Shown: positions 7,714 to 17,032, counted from the stretch's first letter. The stretch: DNA of 32,157 nt from Porphyromonas bennonis DSM 23058 = JCM 16335 (GCF_000375645.1 NZ_AQWR01000020.1:1-32157), one strand, 5' to 3'. Notes: generated by a model from the sequence alone, not told the origin. Numbers and translations are program-made.

Positions 7714-8943
7714 TTAGTTGGTCATTGCGCGTGAGCCGAGATAGCGCTTGTAGTCCTTGGCGAGCGCATCGGCTATGGAGTTTCCGAGAGCCTTGTAGCC
7801 CTCAGTGGTGAGATGGATCCGGTCACTGCGGAGCAGCCCATCGGATACCAGTCTGTCGGCTCCTCTCTCTCCGCCGAAGATCTCGAATGTATCAATGTAT
7901 CCGACACCGAGAGCCTTTGCCTCCTCTGTGATGGCATGGGAGACCTGCTTGATGTTGGGATTGGGAGCGGTGCGACCCCGACGACGCGAGACGTAGCTCA
8001 TCAGTGGGGTGGAGAGGACGATTTTTGCCTCAGGGCAGTTTCTCCTCAGTTGATTGACGAGGCATCTGACCGATCCCCTTACTGCCGATGTGTCGACTCG
8101 CCCCATGGCATCATTGGTCCCGAGGGAGATGATGATCAGATCCGGCTTTAGCTTCGATACGGATCCGGTGAAGTGATCCTTTAGGTAGGTCTGATAGGTA
8201 GCGCCATTGTGTCCGAGGGTGTGCACTGTCACCCCCGGAGCTCGACTCTCCAAGCTTGCTCCATAGAACGTTGCTCCGGCCGGTATCACCAGCTTGGTAG
8301 ATGTGACGCTGCGCTTAAGGTCGAGGGTATCCGTCTCGCAGAAGCTTGAAGTGAGGAGGGAGAAGGGTCTGCGTGGGGTGTCTGCCCAGTCCCCTGCGAG
8401 AGAAAAGGGTCGGTCGTTGTGTCCGTGGAGGACCACCACCCGATCAAATCGGATGCCCTCGCTTGAGGAGAGCGTCACCTCCTGAGGTCGGGAGGAGGTC
8501 GACCTCACCTCTATCCCTGTGGGACCTTCTCCGGCATAGGATCGGCGGGTGATCTGATCGGTCGCATAGCCGCCTTGCCGTCCCTCCAGCCTTAGATGGC
8601 GCGGCTCATTGGTCCCCAGTAGACGGTAGGGGGCGATCAGACCGGGTCCGGAGAGACCAAACTGTCGTCCGAAGTACTCCCGGATCGGCATCGTGAAGAA
8701 CCCCGCCTGTACGTGCGAGTCACCTAAGTGGAGCACGATCACGTGATCGCTCCCGCCCGGGGTCGAGCAGCGCTGCCATACAGGATCGAGGTAACCACTC
8801 GGAGCGACCATCCTTACCGCACGCTCCAGTCGGTAGAGATCGTGCGGGGACTCCTGCTGAGCCTCGAGCGTAGTCCCCGTGCTGAGTATCAGTAGGGTCA
8901 GCAGCTGCAGCCTGAGTGAGTGGAATGGGGAATGTCTCCGCAT
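7714..8943 (-). CDS. Secreted SGNH/GDSL hydrolase-like protein
   Basis: A 409-residue protein with an N-terminal signal peptide (about 1-29, ending TLEAQ). The C-terminal SGNH fold shows block I LHLGDSHVQ (nucleophile S76), block II GHNG (244-247), block III GTND (275-278) and block V SDRIHL (D374, H377). All four catalytic landmarks are intact. A long insert of about 165 residues between blocks I and II is probably a beta-rich accessory region. The gene starts 4 bp after the stop of the other SGNH gene and is followed by the MBOAT gene. I infer a periplasmic acetylesterase or acetyltransferase working with the MBOAT protein, as PatB or AlgX do. The substrate cannot be read from the sequence. 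Confidence 0.85.
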   Translation of the reverse strand: MRRHSPFHSLRLQLLTLLILSTGTTLEAQQESPHDLYRLERAVRMVAPSGYLDPVWQRCSTPGGSDHVIVLHLGDSHVQAGFFTMPIREYFGRQFGLSGPGLIAPYRLLGTNEPRHLRLEGRQGGYATDQITRRSYAGEGPTGIEVRSTSSRPQEVTLSSSEGIRFDRVVVLHGHNDRPFSLAGDWADTPRRPFSLLTSSFCETDTLDLKRSVTSTKLVIPAGATFYGASLESRAPGVTVHTLGHNGATYQTYLKDHFTGSVSKLKPDLIIISLGTNDAMGRVDTSAVRGSVRCLVNQLRRNCPEAKIVLSTPLMSYVSRRRGRTAPNPNIKQVSHAITEEAKALGVGYIDTFEIFGGERGADRLVSDGLLRSDRIHLTTEGYKALGNSIADALAKDYKRYLGSRAMTN

Positions 8944-8947
8944 GACC

Positions 8948-10498
8948 TTAGATGGAGTCCTTCTTTGCCGTGCTCTCCGGAGCTGTGGAGCTCTTATCCT
9001 GCTTCAGCGTGTCTGCTGAGACTGTTGCCTCCTTCTCCCTCACTGCTTGAGTCGGGAGGAGTGATTCCTCGAGGGGAGTCTCAGCCACCTGTCCGGTCAG
9101 CTGGTCGATGGGGCTCTCTACCAAGTCCTGCACGAGCCGCTTGGAGAGCTCCCGACCACCGGCAGAGCTGAGGTGAGTGTAGTCCTTTGCCGCCCAGCCC
9201 TTGGAGACGAAGCTTCGGATCCCTCCCATTGACCTTATGGTGCCATAGGTATTGAAGAAAAGGGCATGGTACCTCTTCGCCAGACGCTCCTGTACCTCCA
9301 CCATCCTTGGCACGCCCGGAAGCGTATAGACCTCGCCGTCGTACATCTGCCCTCTGTCGGAGATCGAGAGGATCAGGAAGATCGCCTCAGGGTAGATCTC
9401 GTGGAGACGGGAGAGTACTCGATCCATCCCCTTATAATAGTAGCCATAGTCGTTGTGGAGATCCTTCGGGCTCACCACATTGAGTCCATAAGCCAGCACG
9501 ATAAGGTGGTAGGGTCGGATACTGTGGAGATCACTTGAGAGGGTAGGGGAGACCGATCCCAGCTGCAGACCCGATGAGCCCCTCAGGCTCATATTATCCA
9601 CTCGCACACCCCTGTCTCCGTCCATGCAGACCCCGTAGAGCCTTGTCCCCTCTGACTGAGGGAGATCAAGGCGAAGCGAAGAGACCTGTCCTCCCATCTT
9701 CACGCTACGCAGGTTGTCTCCCGTCGGGGGAAGGGGTACCTCTGTCGGTGTGCCGCCATTCACGGTAGCACTGATCAGCAGGCTGTCCTCTGACGAGTAA
9801 AGGAGTGTCGCCCGATCGACCGGACGTTTATTCTCGTAGCTGACCTCGGCCTCTCCAACCGCCTGCTGGTAGGATCCGGTGATCAAGAAGTGGCTCCCCC
9901 GAGGGTGCTTGAGAGCATTGTCATCCAACCACGACCCCGAGAAGCGGTGCTTGATCGTCTGTCGAAAGCGTGCCGTGACGGAGGTGAGTGGCACATAGCC
10001 GACTCCCCCGCCTCCGTAGCGCGTCTGGAGAGCCTCGCGGAAGTGCTCCACTAAGATATCACCCTCGATAAAGGAGTCGCCGAGGAATGCTACATTGACC
10101 GGCTGATCTCCCGCCTCTGCGAGGATCTCCCTCAGTCGGGTGAGCGCCGTTCCTCCAGAGTAGTCGGTCAGTCCTATCGGGATCAGTCCGGCAGCGGTTC
10201 GCTTCACGATACTGTCTACTTGCAGCGTATCCGTTGCCTCCTCTACCGCTTCACTTTCGAGACGCTCAAGGCTGTCGCGCCGCATCGCCTCGGCCAGCAG
10301 AGGATCCTCGGGCGGCGTATCAACCCCCTGAGCCACCTCTCCTCCCGGTGTGGGGAAGAGGTCACTCAGAGGGTTGAATACCTTGACCCCAAGGGAGGGG
10401 AAGAGCTCTCTCAGGGTAAAAGTTACCCCAAAGGCAAGTCCTGATGCAGCGAGGAGGAGAAGTACGGACTTGAGTATCTGATGATCTCCTCTACTCAT
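8948..10498 (-). CDS. Membrane-anchored SGNH hydrolase-like protein
   Basis: A 516-residue protein with one N-terminal hydrophobic helix (about 9-29) and no obvious cleavage site, so probably a periplasm-facing signal anchor. A low-complexity acidic linker (about 45-100) precedes the SGNH domain: FLGDSFIEGD (138-147, nucleophile S142), AYGLNV (336-341, block III asparagine N340) and KDYTHLSSAGG (438-448, D439 and H442). The C-terminal 60 residues are polar and rich in Ser, Thr and Lys, and look disordered. It follows nhaA after 10 bp and precedes a second SGNH gene after 4 bp, then an MBOAT gene. The likely role is O-acyl transfer or removal on a surface polymer, inferred from context. Confidence 0.82.
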   Translation of the reverse strand: MSRGDHQILKSVLLLLAASGLAFGVTFTLRELFPSLGVKVFNPLSDLFPTPGGEVAQGVDTPPEDPLLAEAMRRDSLERLESEAVEEATDTLQVDSIVKRTAAGLIPIGLTDYSGGTALTRLREILAEAGDQPVNVAFLGDSFIEGDILVEHFREALQTRYGGGGVGYVPLTSVTARFRQTIKHRFSGSWLDDNALKHPRGSHFLITGSYQQAVGEAEVSYENKRPVDRATLLYSSEDSLLISATVNGGTPTEVPLPPTGDNLRSVKMGGQVSSLRLDLPQSEGTRLYGVCMDGDRGVRVDNMSLRGSSGLQLGSVSPTLSSDLHSIRPYHLIVLAYGLNVVSPKDLHNDYGYYYKGMDRVLSRLHEIYPEAIFLILSISDRGQMYDGEVYTLPGVPRMVEVQERLAKRYHALFFNTYGTIRSMGGIRSFVSKGWAAKDYTHLSSAGGRELSKRLVQDLVESPIDQLTGQVAETPLEESLLPTQAVREKEATVSADTLKQDKSSTAPESTAKKDSI

Positions 10499-10508
10499 CT
10501 ATTATAAG

Positions 10509-11951
10509 TCACTTCTCTTCCTGAGGATGACCGGACTGAGTCTTCAGGTAAGCCTGATACTCCGGGCTGGCGGCACCACGCCCCTCCTTTACCTCCTTAT
10601 TCAGCACGGCACGCATGTAGTAGTAGGCGACGACACCTGAGATCAAGCTCCCGAGGAGGATACCGAGCTTGGCGTCATTGAGATACTCGACACCGATGGC
10701 ACCGAGCGATGCGGGGTAGGCAAGGGTCGCTACAAAGAGAGATACGGTAAAGCCGATACCGGCAAACATTCCTATGCCAAGCAGGTTTCGCTTTGTCATG
10801 CCCGGAGGAAAGCTGACCACGCCGAGCTTCGTGAAGAGCCAGGTGAAGAGGAAGATCCCGAGCGGCTTACCGACCACCAGACCCAGCATCACCGCGAAGG
10901 GTACTCCGCCGGCAAAGTCACTCAGTGGCACATCTCCGAGTGCGATACCGGCATTGGAGAAGGCAAAGAGCGGCAGCACAACATAATTCACGAAGGGGCT
11001 GATGATGACATTCATCCGCTGCACCGGGCTGACCACCTTGGATGAGGTGTTGCGCAGCTGCGTGAGTGTGTCGAGCTGTGAGGCAGACATGTAGACTCTA
11101 TTCTTGCTGTGCTCCACAGGATAGGTGTCGAAGTGCTGCCTGGCCACATTGATCTGGTCCATCAGATCCTTCGGTACACCCATCGGGACGTAAGGCACGC
11201 AGAAGGCGAGCAGTACGCCGGCGATCGTCGTGTGGATGCCCCCGTGGAGGAAGCAGAGCCAGACGAAGAAGAACATCAGGTAGTAAAACCACTGCTGGTA
11301 CACTCCCCTCTGACCACAGAAGCGGGTAAAGATCAGCAGGGCTGCAGCGATCAGTAGCGGCAAGAGAGCCAGTCCCTCAGAGTAGAAGATCGCAATGACA
11401 AGGATCCCGCCGATATCGTCCACGACGGCCAGCGCCATCAGGAATACCTTCAGCGTCGTAGGTACACGACTGCCGAGCAGTCCGAGAGCCGCAAGAGAGA
11501 AGGCAATATCGGTAGACATCGGGATGGCGGCACCTCTCAGTACAGTGGGGTTGCCGCTCTCCACAAGAGCGAAGCAGGCGACCGGTATCACCATACCACC
11601 GATGGCCGCCAGGACAGGCAGGTTTGCCGTCTTGAAGTCCGACAGGGACCCGCCCACCATCTCATGCTTGATCTCCAGACCTACGGAGAAGAAGAAGAAA
11701 CACATCAGGGCATCATTGATAAACTCGCCCAGGTTCATCGTCCTCCCGTGGTGGCTAAAGACCTGCCAGTCTCCTATCTGAAGATTGATCGGAGTCTCAA
11801 GCAGCGAGAAGTAGTAACTGCTCCAGGGGGAGTTGGCTAAGATGAGTGCCAGCACAGTGGCTCCAAATAGGTAGACAGCGGGATTGACCCCCTTGAGGAA
11901 GCCGAGCATCGACTTACCATCGCTTCGCCTGTAGGAAGTACTATTTGACAT
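10509..11951 (-). CDS. nhaA: Na+/H+ antiporter NhaA
   Basis: A 480-residue inner-membrane antiporter that exports Na+ in exchange for protons, important for pH and sodium homeostasis. Key NhaA residues are all present: D148 in STDIAFSL, the ion-binding aspartate pair D178-D179 in AVVDDIGG, and the lysine in VVGKPLG (K362). The early GLEIKHEMVGG block (91-101) is also typical. It is longer than E. coli NhaA (388) because of a central hydrophilic insert (about 260-310) and a polar C-terminal tail; similar long forms are common in this phylum. It lies 28 bp after mrp and 10 bp before an SGNH gene, so it is part of the same operon. Confidence 0.95.
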   Translation of the reverse strand: MSNSTSYRRSDGKSMLGFLKGVNPAVYLFGATVLALILANSPWSSYYFSLLETPINLQIGDWQVFSHHGRTMNLGEFINDALMCFFFFSVGLEIKHEMVGGSLSDFKTANLPVLAAIGGMVIPVACFALVESGNPTVLRGAAIPMSTDIAFSLAALGLLGSRVPTTLKVFLMALAVVDDIGGILVIAIFYSEGLALLPLLIAAALLIFTRFCGQRGVYQQWFYYLMFFFVWLCFLHGGIHTTIAGVLLAFCVPYVPMGVPKDLMDQINVARQHFDTYPVEHSKNRVYMSASQLDTLTQLRNTSSKVVSPVQRMNVIISPFVNYVVLPLFAFSNAGIALGDVPLSDFAGGVPFAVMLGLVVGKPLGIFLFTWLFTKLGVVSFPPGMTKRNLLGIGMFAGIGFTVSLFVATLAYPASLGAIGVEYLNDAKLGILLGSLISGVVAYYYMRAVLNKEVKEGRGAASPEYQAYLKTQSGHPQEEK

Positions 11952-11979
11952 GACGTTCCTGATAAAATGTATCTTGATG

Positions 11980-13089
11980 TTACTTATTGACCTTTACCTG
12001 ATGAGTCGGAGGGAGCAGCCTGTTGCGCTCCTCTACCGCTCCGATCATCTGCTCTGCCACGTGACGGAATGCAAGCCCCGACACCGTCTCTCGTAAGGCG
12101 ACCGGCTTACCCTCGTCACCTCCCTCGCGTACGCTCTGCACGAGAGGGATCTGTCCCAGCAGCGTACTCCCGGTGAGCTCTGCCAGAGCCTCTCCGCCGC
12201 CCTCGCCGAAGATATGATACTTGTGATCCGGCAGCTCGGCAGGGGTAAACCATGACATATTCTCCACCACACCGAGGATCGGCACAGAGACCTGATCCAG
12301 GCGGAAGAGGTTGATCGCCTTGATCGCATCGTCCGTGGCCACGCTCTGAGGAGTAGTCACGATGATCGCCCCCGTGATGGGAAGTGTCTGGACCAGTGTC
12401 AGCTGTATGTCCGACGTGCCGGGAGGGAGGTCGAGGAGGAGATAGTCCAGCTCGCCCCAGTTTCCCTCGCGGATCAGCTGTCCGAGGGCATTGGATGCCA
12501 TGGATCCGCGCCAGGCGAGTGCCTGATCCGAGTCGACAAAGTGTCCGATGGAGAGAGCCTTGACCCCATACGCCTCTGCCGGGTGGATCAGCTCCTTGCC
12601 ATCCACCTCGTCGAGCCACGGCCTGTACTCCTGCACCCCGAGCATACGGGGGATAGAGGGACCGAAGATATCCGCATCCAGCAGTCCCACGCTGTATCCG
12701 AGAGCGGCCAGCGACACTGCGAGATTGGTCGTTACGGTGCTCTTACCGACACCTCCCTTTCCGGAGGCGATGGCGATGATATTCTTTACCCCCTGTAGTG
12801 GCGGTTCCTCATCGGTTGTGGGTGTGGGGTCGGGAAATAGAGGCGTGATCTCCACCTCGAGCTCGGGCGAGATCTCTCGCTTCAGCACCGCCTCCGCTGC
12901 CCTCAGGACACTCTTGTGGAAGGGATCCCGACTTTTCTTGAAGCGGATGGAGAGGGAGACCTTATTCTCCTCGATCCTGATATTGTCCTCCACCATCCCT
13001 GAGGTGACGATGTCTGACTCCTCGCCCGGGTATCGGACGCTCTTCAGTGCATCCCGGATCAGCGCCGGGTATAGTGTGATATATGGCAT
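11980..13089 (-). CDS. mrp: Mrp/ApbC-type P-loop iron-sulfur carrier ATPase
   Basis: A 369-residue cytosolic protein. An N-terminal MIP18/DUF59-like domain (about 1-85) is followed by a Mrp/NBP35 P-loop ATPase with the deviant Walker A SGKGGVGKST (109-118), LLDADIFGPS (switch I region) and LLLDLPPGTSD (Walker B region). These proteins carry or assemble Fe-S clusters. The usual CxxC cluster motif after VENMS is missing: the segment reads VENMSWFTPAELPDHKYHIFG. From memory this is the normal Bacteroidota form, which implies a different or dispensable cluster site. It sits 14 bp after trmB. Confidence 0.9.
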   Translation of the reverse strand: MPYITLYPALIRDALKSVRYPGEESDIVTSGMVEDNIRIEENKVSLSIRFKKSRDPFHKSVLRAAEAVLKREISPELEVEITPLFPDPTPTTDEEPPLQGVKNIIAIASGKGGVGKSTVTTNLAVSLAALGYSVGLLDADIFGPSIPRMLGVQEYRPWLDEVDGKELIHPAEAYGVKALSIGHFVDSDQALAWRGSMASNALGQLIREGNWGELDYLLLDLPPGTSDIQLTLVQTLPITGAIIVTTPQSVATDDAIKAINLFRLDQVSVPILGVVENMSWFTPAELPDHKYHIFGEGGGEALAELTGSTLLGQIPLVQSVREGGDEGKPVALRETVSGLAFRHVAEQMIGAVEERNRLLPPTHQVKVNK

Positions 13090-13103
13090 CTCTACTCTTG
13101 TGA

Positions 13104-13886
13104 TTATTCTTCTTGGCTTCCTTTGCCCACCACCTCGGATCGCCTGGACCGACCGTAGCTCCTGTAGCTGTCCGGCTCTATCTCCACCTCCGGCTCAGCC
13201 GGATCCTCAGGCAGCTGATCCAGCAGCAGTCGCAGGTACTTGATCGAGATCCCTCGGGCGATCCACTGCTGCTCGTAGTAGGTCTGTATCGTCCGGAGAG
13301 GGGAGTCCGGCGTGGCCTCCTCGCCGACGTCCGTCATCCGCTCCTCGATCGTCAGCCCATTGACCTCAGCCACCGCCTCGGTGTAGCGGAAGAGGAATTG
13401 AGAGTCGGTCTTGAGATGCAGCACCGACGGCTCTGCCAGGATCTGACGGTACATGGACATGAAGCGGGGCGAGGTGAGTCGCCGCCGGCTCTTGCGCATC
13501 TGCGGGTCGGGGAAGGTGAGCCATATCTCGGAGATCTCGCCCGGGGCAAAGAAGGTCTCCAGAAACTCTATCTCAGCCCTCAGGAAGCGCACATTCTCCA
13601 GCCCCTCCTCGTCGGCAGTCTTGGCTCCCGCCCAGAGGCGGTTTCCCTTGATGTCCATGCCGATGAAATTGTGATCCCGATAGGTGCGCCCCAGCTCCAC
13701 GGTGTACTCGCCTCTCCCACAGCCGAGCTCCAGTATGATCGGATTTCCATTACGGAAGACCTCATCCGACCAGTGTCCCTTGTGGGGGAAAGTCATCCCC
13801 TCCCTCCGAAGTGTCTCGAAGGGGTACTGTAGGACATTGGTCAGCCGGTCGATCTCGGCAAATTTCTCTAACTTGCTTTTGCTCAT
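13104..13886 (-). CDS. trmB: tRNA (guanine-N7-)-methyltransferase
   Basis: A 260-residue class I SAM-dependent methyltransferase that makes m7G46 in tRNA. Motif I is ILELGCGRGEYTVELG (about 51-66), followed by FIGMDIKGNRLW. The TrmB-specific catalytic segment is IWLTFPDPQMRKSRRRL (about 119-135), and HLKTDSQFLF matches the conserved late motif. The tail of about 30 residues (acidic, then Arg-rich) extends beyond E. coli TrmB (239) and is probably flexible. It is the first gene of the operon. A near-consensus -7 box, TACCTTTA (13915-13922, minus strand), lies about 30 bp upstream and a 22-bp palindromic array about 110 bp upstream. Confidence 0.93.
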   Translation of the reverse strand: MSKSKLEKFAEIDRLTNVLQYPFETLRREGMTFPHKGHWSDEVFRNGNPIILELGCGRGEYTVELGRTYRDHNFIGMDIKGNRLWAGAKTADEEGLENVRFLRAEIEFLETFFAPGEISEIWLTFPDPQMRKSRRRLTSPRFMSMYRQILAEPSVLHLKTDSQFLFRYTEAVAEVNGLTIEERMTDVGEEATPDSPLRTIQTYYEQQWIARGISIKYLRLLLDQLPEDPAEPEVEIEPDSYRSYGRSRRSEVVGKGSQEE

Positions 13887-13994
13887 TCTCTACTAAGGGC
13901 AAATTATAGGTGGGTAAAGGTACCAAAAACGTAGGTTATCGCTTCTTGCTAGAGAGGCAGTGAGAGTCACGCTTCCCACCCGTTCCGGATAGAG

Positions 13995-14060
13995 TGAAAA
14001 CTATTACCGGTATTAGTCCGAAGCTTTACCGGTATTAGTTGTCACTAAACCCGATAATAG
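13995..14060 (-). repeat. 22-bp palindromic-unit array B (3 units)
   Basis: Three units are centred at 14008.5, 14030.5 and 14052.5, again exactly 22 bp apart. On the minus strand they start CTATTATCGG, CTAATACCGG and CTAATACCGG. The gene-proximal unit contains CTAATACCGGTAATAG. The array lies between the dnaK terminator and the trmB start, with the same polarity as arrays A and C. Confidence 0.85.
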
Positions 14061-14078
14061 ATTTGCTCCCTCTTCGCG

Positions 14079-14117
14079 CAAAAAAAAAGACCCACAGGCG
14101 GAACCTATGGGTCTTTT
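14079..14117 (-). terminator. Intrinsic terminator of dnaK
   Basis: AAAAGACCCA (14085-14094) pairs with TGGGTCTTTT (14108-14117), and an AGG/CCT extension follows after one mismatch. On the minus strand the stem runs into nine T residues (14080-14088). It begins 64 bp after the dnaK stop codon. Confidence 0.9.
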
Positions 14118-14180
14118 GACTACTGGGATCTGCTGAAGTTAAATCACCTCATGTCCCTATCGTAATAAATGAGTGCTTGA

Positions 14181-16100
14181 TCACATCTCCTCAAAGTCTG
14201 CGTCCTTGACGTCACCCTCTCCGGAGTTGTCTGAGGAAGCACTGCCTCCCGTGGTGGTCTGCTGACCTGCCCCCGGAGCACCCTGCTGGGCATCACCGCC
14301 CTGCTGGCCATACATCTGGGCAGAGAGACTCTGGAAGATCGTATTCAGCTCCTCCATGGCGGTGTCGATACCTGCAATGTCCTGAGCCTTGTGTGCCTCC
14401 TTGAGCTTACTGAGTGCAGCCTCGATCTTGGACTTCTCGTCCGCGGGGATCTTGTCGCCGAGATCCTTGAGCTGGTTCTCGGTCTGGAAGATCACGCTGT
14501 CGGCCTGATTGAGCTTATCGATCTTCTCCTTCTCCTTCTTGTCGTTGTCGGCATTAGCCTCTGCCTCAGCCTTCATACGATCGATCTCCTCCTGAGAGAG
14601 ACCGCTGGATGCCTCGATGCGGATCTTCTGCTCCTTGCCGGTTCCCTTGTCGCGAGCGGATACGTTGACGATACCATTGGCATCAATGTCGAAGGTCACC
14701 TCGATCTGAGGCACACCACGCTTGGCAGGGAGGATGCCGTCGAGATTAAACTTCCCGAGGGACTTATTGTCCTTCGACATGGGACGCTCACCCTGGAGCA
14801 CATGGATCTCCACAGAGGGCTGGTTGTCCGCTGCGGTGGTGAAGATCTGAGACTTCTTCGTCGGGATGGTGGTATTGGCGTCGATCAGCCTGGTCATCAC
14901 GCCGCCCATGGTCTCGATACCGAGTGAGAGCGGGGTGACGTCGAGGAGGAGGACATCCTTCACATCTCCGCTGAGCACACCACCCTGGATGGCAGCGCCG
15001 AGGGCGACTACCTCGTCAGGATTGACGCCCTTGGAGGGCTCCTGATTGAAGAGCTTCTTCACCAGATCCTGGATGGCAGGGATACGGGTGGATCCACCTA
15101 CGAGGATGACATCATTAATGTCAGAGGCGGAGAGTCCGGCATCGGCAAGCGCCTTATTCACCGGCTCGATACAGCGCTGGATGATGTCGTGGCAGAGCTG
15201 CTCAAACTGAGCTCTCGTCAGCGTCTTTACCAGGTGCTTAGGCACATTGTCCACAGAGGTAATGTAAGGCAGATTGATCTCCGTCGAGGTGGTGCTGGAG
15301 AGCTCGATCTTAGCCTTCTCGGCGGCATCCTTGAGACGCTGCAGAGCCATAGGATCCTTACGGAGATCGACATTCTCAGTGCTGAGGAAGTCATCTGCCA
15401 GCCAGTCCATGATGGCGTGGTCGAAGTCGTCACCGCCGAGGTGAGTGTCACCATTGGTACTCTTCACCTCGAAGACCCCGTCGCCGAGCTCGAGGATGGA
15501 GATATCGAACGTACCACCGCCTAAGTCAAAGACGGCAATATTCATATCCTTATCGCTCTTGTCGAGACCATATGCCAGAGCAGCGGCAGTAGGCTCATTG
15601 ACGATGCGGCGTACGTTGAGCCCGGCGATCTCACCGGCCTCCTTGGTGGCCTGACGCTGAGAGTCGCTGAAGTATGCAGGTACGGTGATGACAGCCTCCG
15701 TCACAGCCTCGCCGAGGTAGTCCTCTGCGGTCTGCTTCATCTTCTGGAGCACCATCGCGGAGATCTCCTGCGGGGTGTACATTTGTCCGTTGATGTCTAC
15801 CTGAGGCAGATCGTTGCCACTTGCTACGACCTTGTAGGGCATGCGAGATGCCTCCTTCTCGATCTGGGAGTATCTCTCTCCCATGAAGCGCTTGATGGAG
15901 TAGATCGTGTGCTGAGGGTTAGTGATAGCCTGTCGCTTGGCAGGATCTCCCACCTTGCGCTCGCCACCGTCCACGAATGCGACCACACTCGGTGTGGTCC
16001 TCTTGCCCTCGCTATTAGTAATCACGACGGGCTCCTTATTCTCAAGTACAGCCACACACGAGTTGGTTGTACCTAAGTCGATTCCGATAATCTTTCCCAT
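14181..16100 (-). CDS. dnaK: Chaperone DnaK (Hsp70)
   Basis: A 639-residue ATP-dependent chaperone of the cytosol. The nucleotide-binding domain (about 1-380) carries the Hsp70 signatures [14 protein letters not shown] (4-17), [13 protein letters not shown] near residue 190 and [17 protein letters not shown] near residue 330. The substrate-binding domain starts after [19 protein letters not shown]. The helical lid is followed by a Gly/Gln-rich, disordered tail ending DADFEEM, as in bacterial DnaK. Neither grpE nor dnaJ is adjacent. No CIRCE element is seen upstream. The 5' leader is AT-rich; the only -7-like match found (TAAGGTTTG, minus strand) has one extra base. A strong terminator follows. 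Confidence 0.98.
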   Translation of the reverse strand: MGKIIGIDLGTTNSCVAVLENKEPVVITNSEGKRTTPSVVAFVDGGERKVGDPAKRQAITNPQHTIYSIKRFMGERYSQIEKEASRMPYKVVASGNDLPQVDINGQMYTPQEISAMVLQKMKQTAEDYLGEAVTEAVITVPAYFSDSQRQATKEAGEIAGLNVRRIVNEPTAAALAYGLDKSDKDMNIAVFDLGGGTFDISILELGDGVFEVKSTNGDTHLGGDDFDHAIMDWLADDFLSTENVDLRKDPMALQRLKDAAEKAKIELSSTTSTEINLPYITSVDNVPKHLVKTLTRAQFEQLCHDIIQRCIEPVNKALADAGLSASDINDVILVGGSTRIPAIQDLVKKLFNQEPSKGVNPDEVVALGAAIQGGVLSGDVKDVLLLDVTPLSLGIETMGGVMTRLIDANTTIPTKKSQIFTTAADNQPSVEIHVLQGERPMSKDNKSLGKFNLDGILPAKRGVPQIEVTFDIDANGIVNVSARDKGTGKEQKIRIEASSGLSQEEIDRMKAEAEANADNDKKEKEKIDKLNQADSVIFQTENQLKDLGDKIPADEKSKIEAALSKLKEAHKAQDIAGIDTAMEELNTIFQSLSAQMYGQQGGDAQQGAPGAGQQTTTGGSASSDNSGEGDVKDADFEEM

Positions 16101-16275
16101 TTCTATCTCTATATATTATTAGTTTGTTGTCTCTTACAGTGTGGTCTCGCCTGTGCGGTGAGCCTGCACCCACATACTTACAAACCTTATGCCAAGTCTT
16201 CCGGCTCCTGACGGACCCTTGTAAAATGTGTCAGCCCGGGACTCAATATCCGACAGATGGGGTGGGGGATGGGGA

Positions 16276-16314
16276 CAAAAAATGACGTGAGCCCGACTGA
16301 TAGTCAGGCTCACG
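16276..16314 (-). terminator. Terminator of the HU gene
   Basis: CGTGAGCC (16286-16293) pairs with GGCTCACG (16307-16314), and an inner GAC/GTC stem closes a TGATA loop. On the minus strand the stem is followed by CATTTTTTG. It lies about 65 bp after the HU stop codon, before the dnaK leader. Confidence 0.8.
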
Positions 16315-16378
16315 CCTAAGTGTGCTTGGTAAGGTAAGGAGTAGAGATCCTTACGTTACCGGATCATCAATGTGAAGA

Positions 16379-16648
16379 TTACTTCTTGAGATCCAGTCCG
16401 GAGCCGGGCTTAAACTTTACAGACTTGCGAGCAGCGATCTGCATCTTCTTGCCGGTCTGGGGATTGATGCCGGTGCGAGCGGCACGCTCTGTGGTGTAGA
16501 AGGATCCGAAGCCGATGATGGTCACTCTCTCGTCCTTCTTCATCTGATCTGCAATGACGTCACAGAAAGCTGCGACAGCCTTCTTGGCATCAGCCTTGGT
16601 CATCTCACCCTTCTTGGCTACTGCCTCAATGAATTCGGTCTTGTTCAT
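16379..16648 (-). CDS. HU-family DNA-binding protein
   Basis: An 89-residue nucleoid protein of the HU/IHF family, about the length of E. coli HU (90). The N-terminal helices start MNKTEFIEAVAKKGEMTKAD. The beta-arm signature is VTIIGFGSFYTTERAARTG followed by INPQTGKKMQIAA, with the arm-tip proline that intercalates in DNA. It binds and bends DNA with little sequence preference as a dimer. It stands alone between a tRNA promoter region and dnaK. It has a good promoter with a leader of about 95 nt, and its own terminator. Confidence 0.95.
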   Translation of the reverse strand: MNKTEFIEAVAKKGEMTKADAKKAVAAFCDVIADQMKKDERVTIIGFGSFYTTERAARTGINPQTGKKMQIAARKSVKFKPGSGLDLKK

Positions 16649-16749
16649 GATAAAATGGTGTTGGTTGTGAATATGTATAAATTTAGTGCATGTCTGTGTG
16701 AGAAAGTGACAGACCGCTAATGCGCTCTATGACACCTCTTCTACGTGCT

Positions 16750-16778
16750 CAAATGTAAGAACTTTTATTGAATTACAA
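16750..16778 (-). promoter_or_regulatory. Promoter of the HU gene
   Basis: The minus strand has TTG (16776-16778), an 18-bp spacer and TACATTTG (16750-16757). This fits the Bacteroidota -33/-7 arrangement better than most others in the window. It implies a 5' leader of about 95 nt. The interval 16779-16963 holds no gene; I see only an inverted repeat CCATTTTG/CAAAATGG (16842-16871). Confidence 0.7.
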
Positions 16779-16963
16779 TATAAATCATCACTAAAAAGTA
16801 GATAAAACCGTCTTTTCCTGGTGAATATCAGGCGAACGGCGCCATTTTGTGTAATAAAGATAGCAAAATGGAGCTCTCAGTCGGGTGGTCTCCTTCCCCA
16901 AAGTGCCGGTGTCTTATGCTCCACCCCGTCCGTACTCTGCGCGATAAGGCCGACCAGGCGCTA

Positions 16964-16994
16964 TTGCAGGGGAAGGAATTATATTGTACCTTTG
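16964..16994 (+). promoter_or_regulatory. Promoter of tRNA-His
   Basis: TTG (16964-16966), a 20-bp spacer and TACCTTTG (16987-16994) match the Bacteroidota consensus. The box lies 38 bp before the mature tRNA, consistent with a short processed 5' leader. Confidence 0.75.
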
Positions 16995-17032
16995 CACTAC
17001 GCTTCTGGGAAGGATTTCGCGGAAGTATTATG

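Noticed and set aside
16101-16275. CIRCE heat-shock operator upstream of dnaK
   Set aside because: No TTAGCACTC-N9-GAGTGCTAA type sequence is present in the leader.
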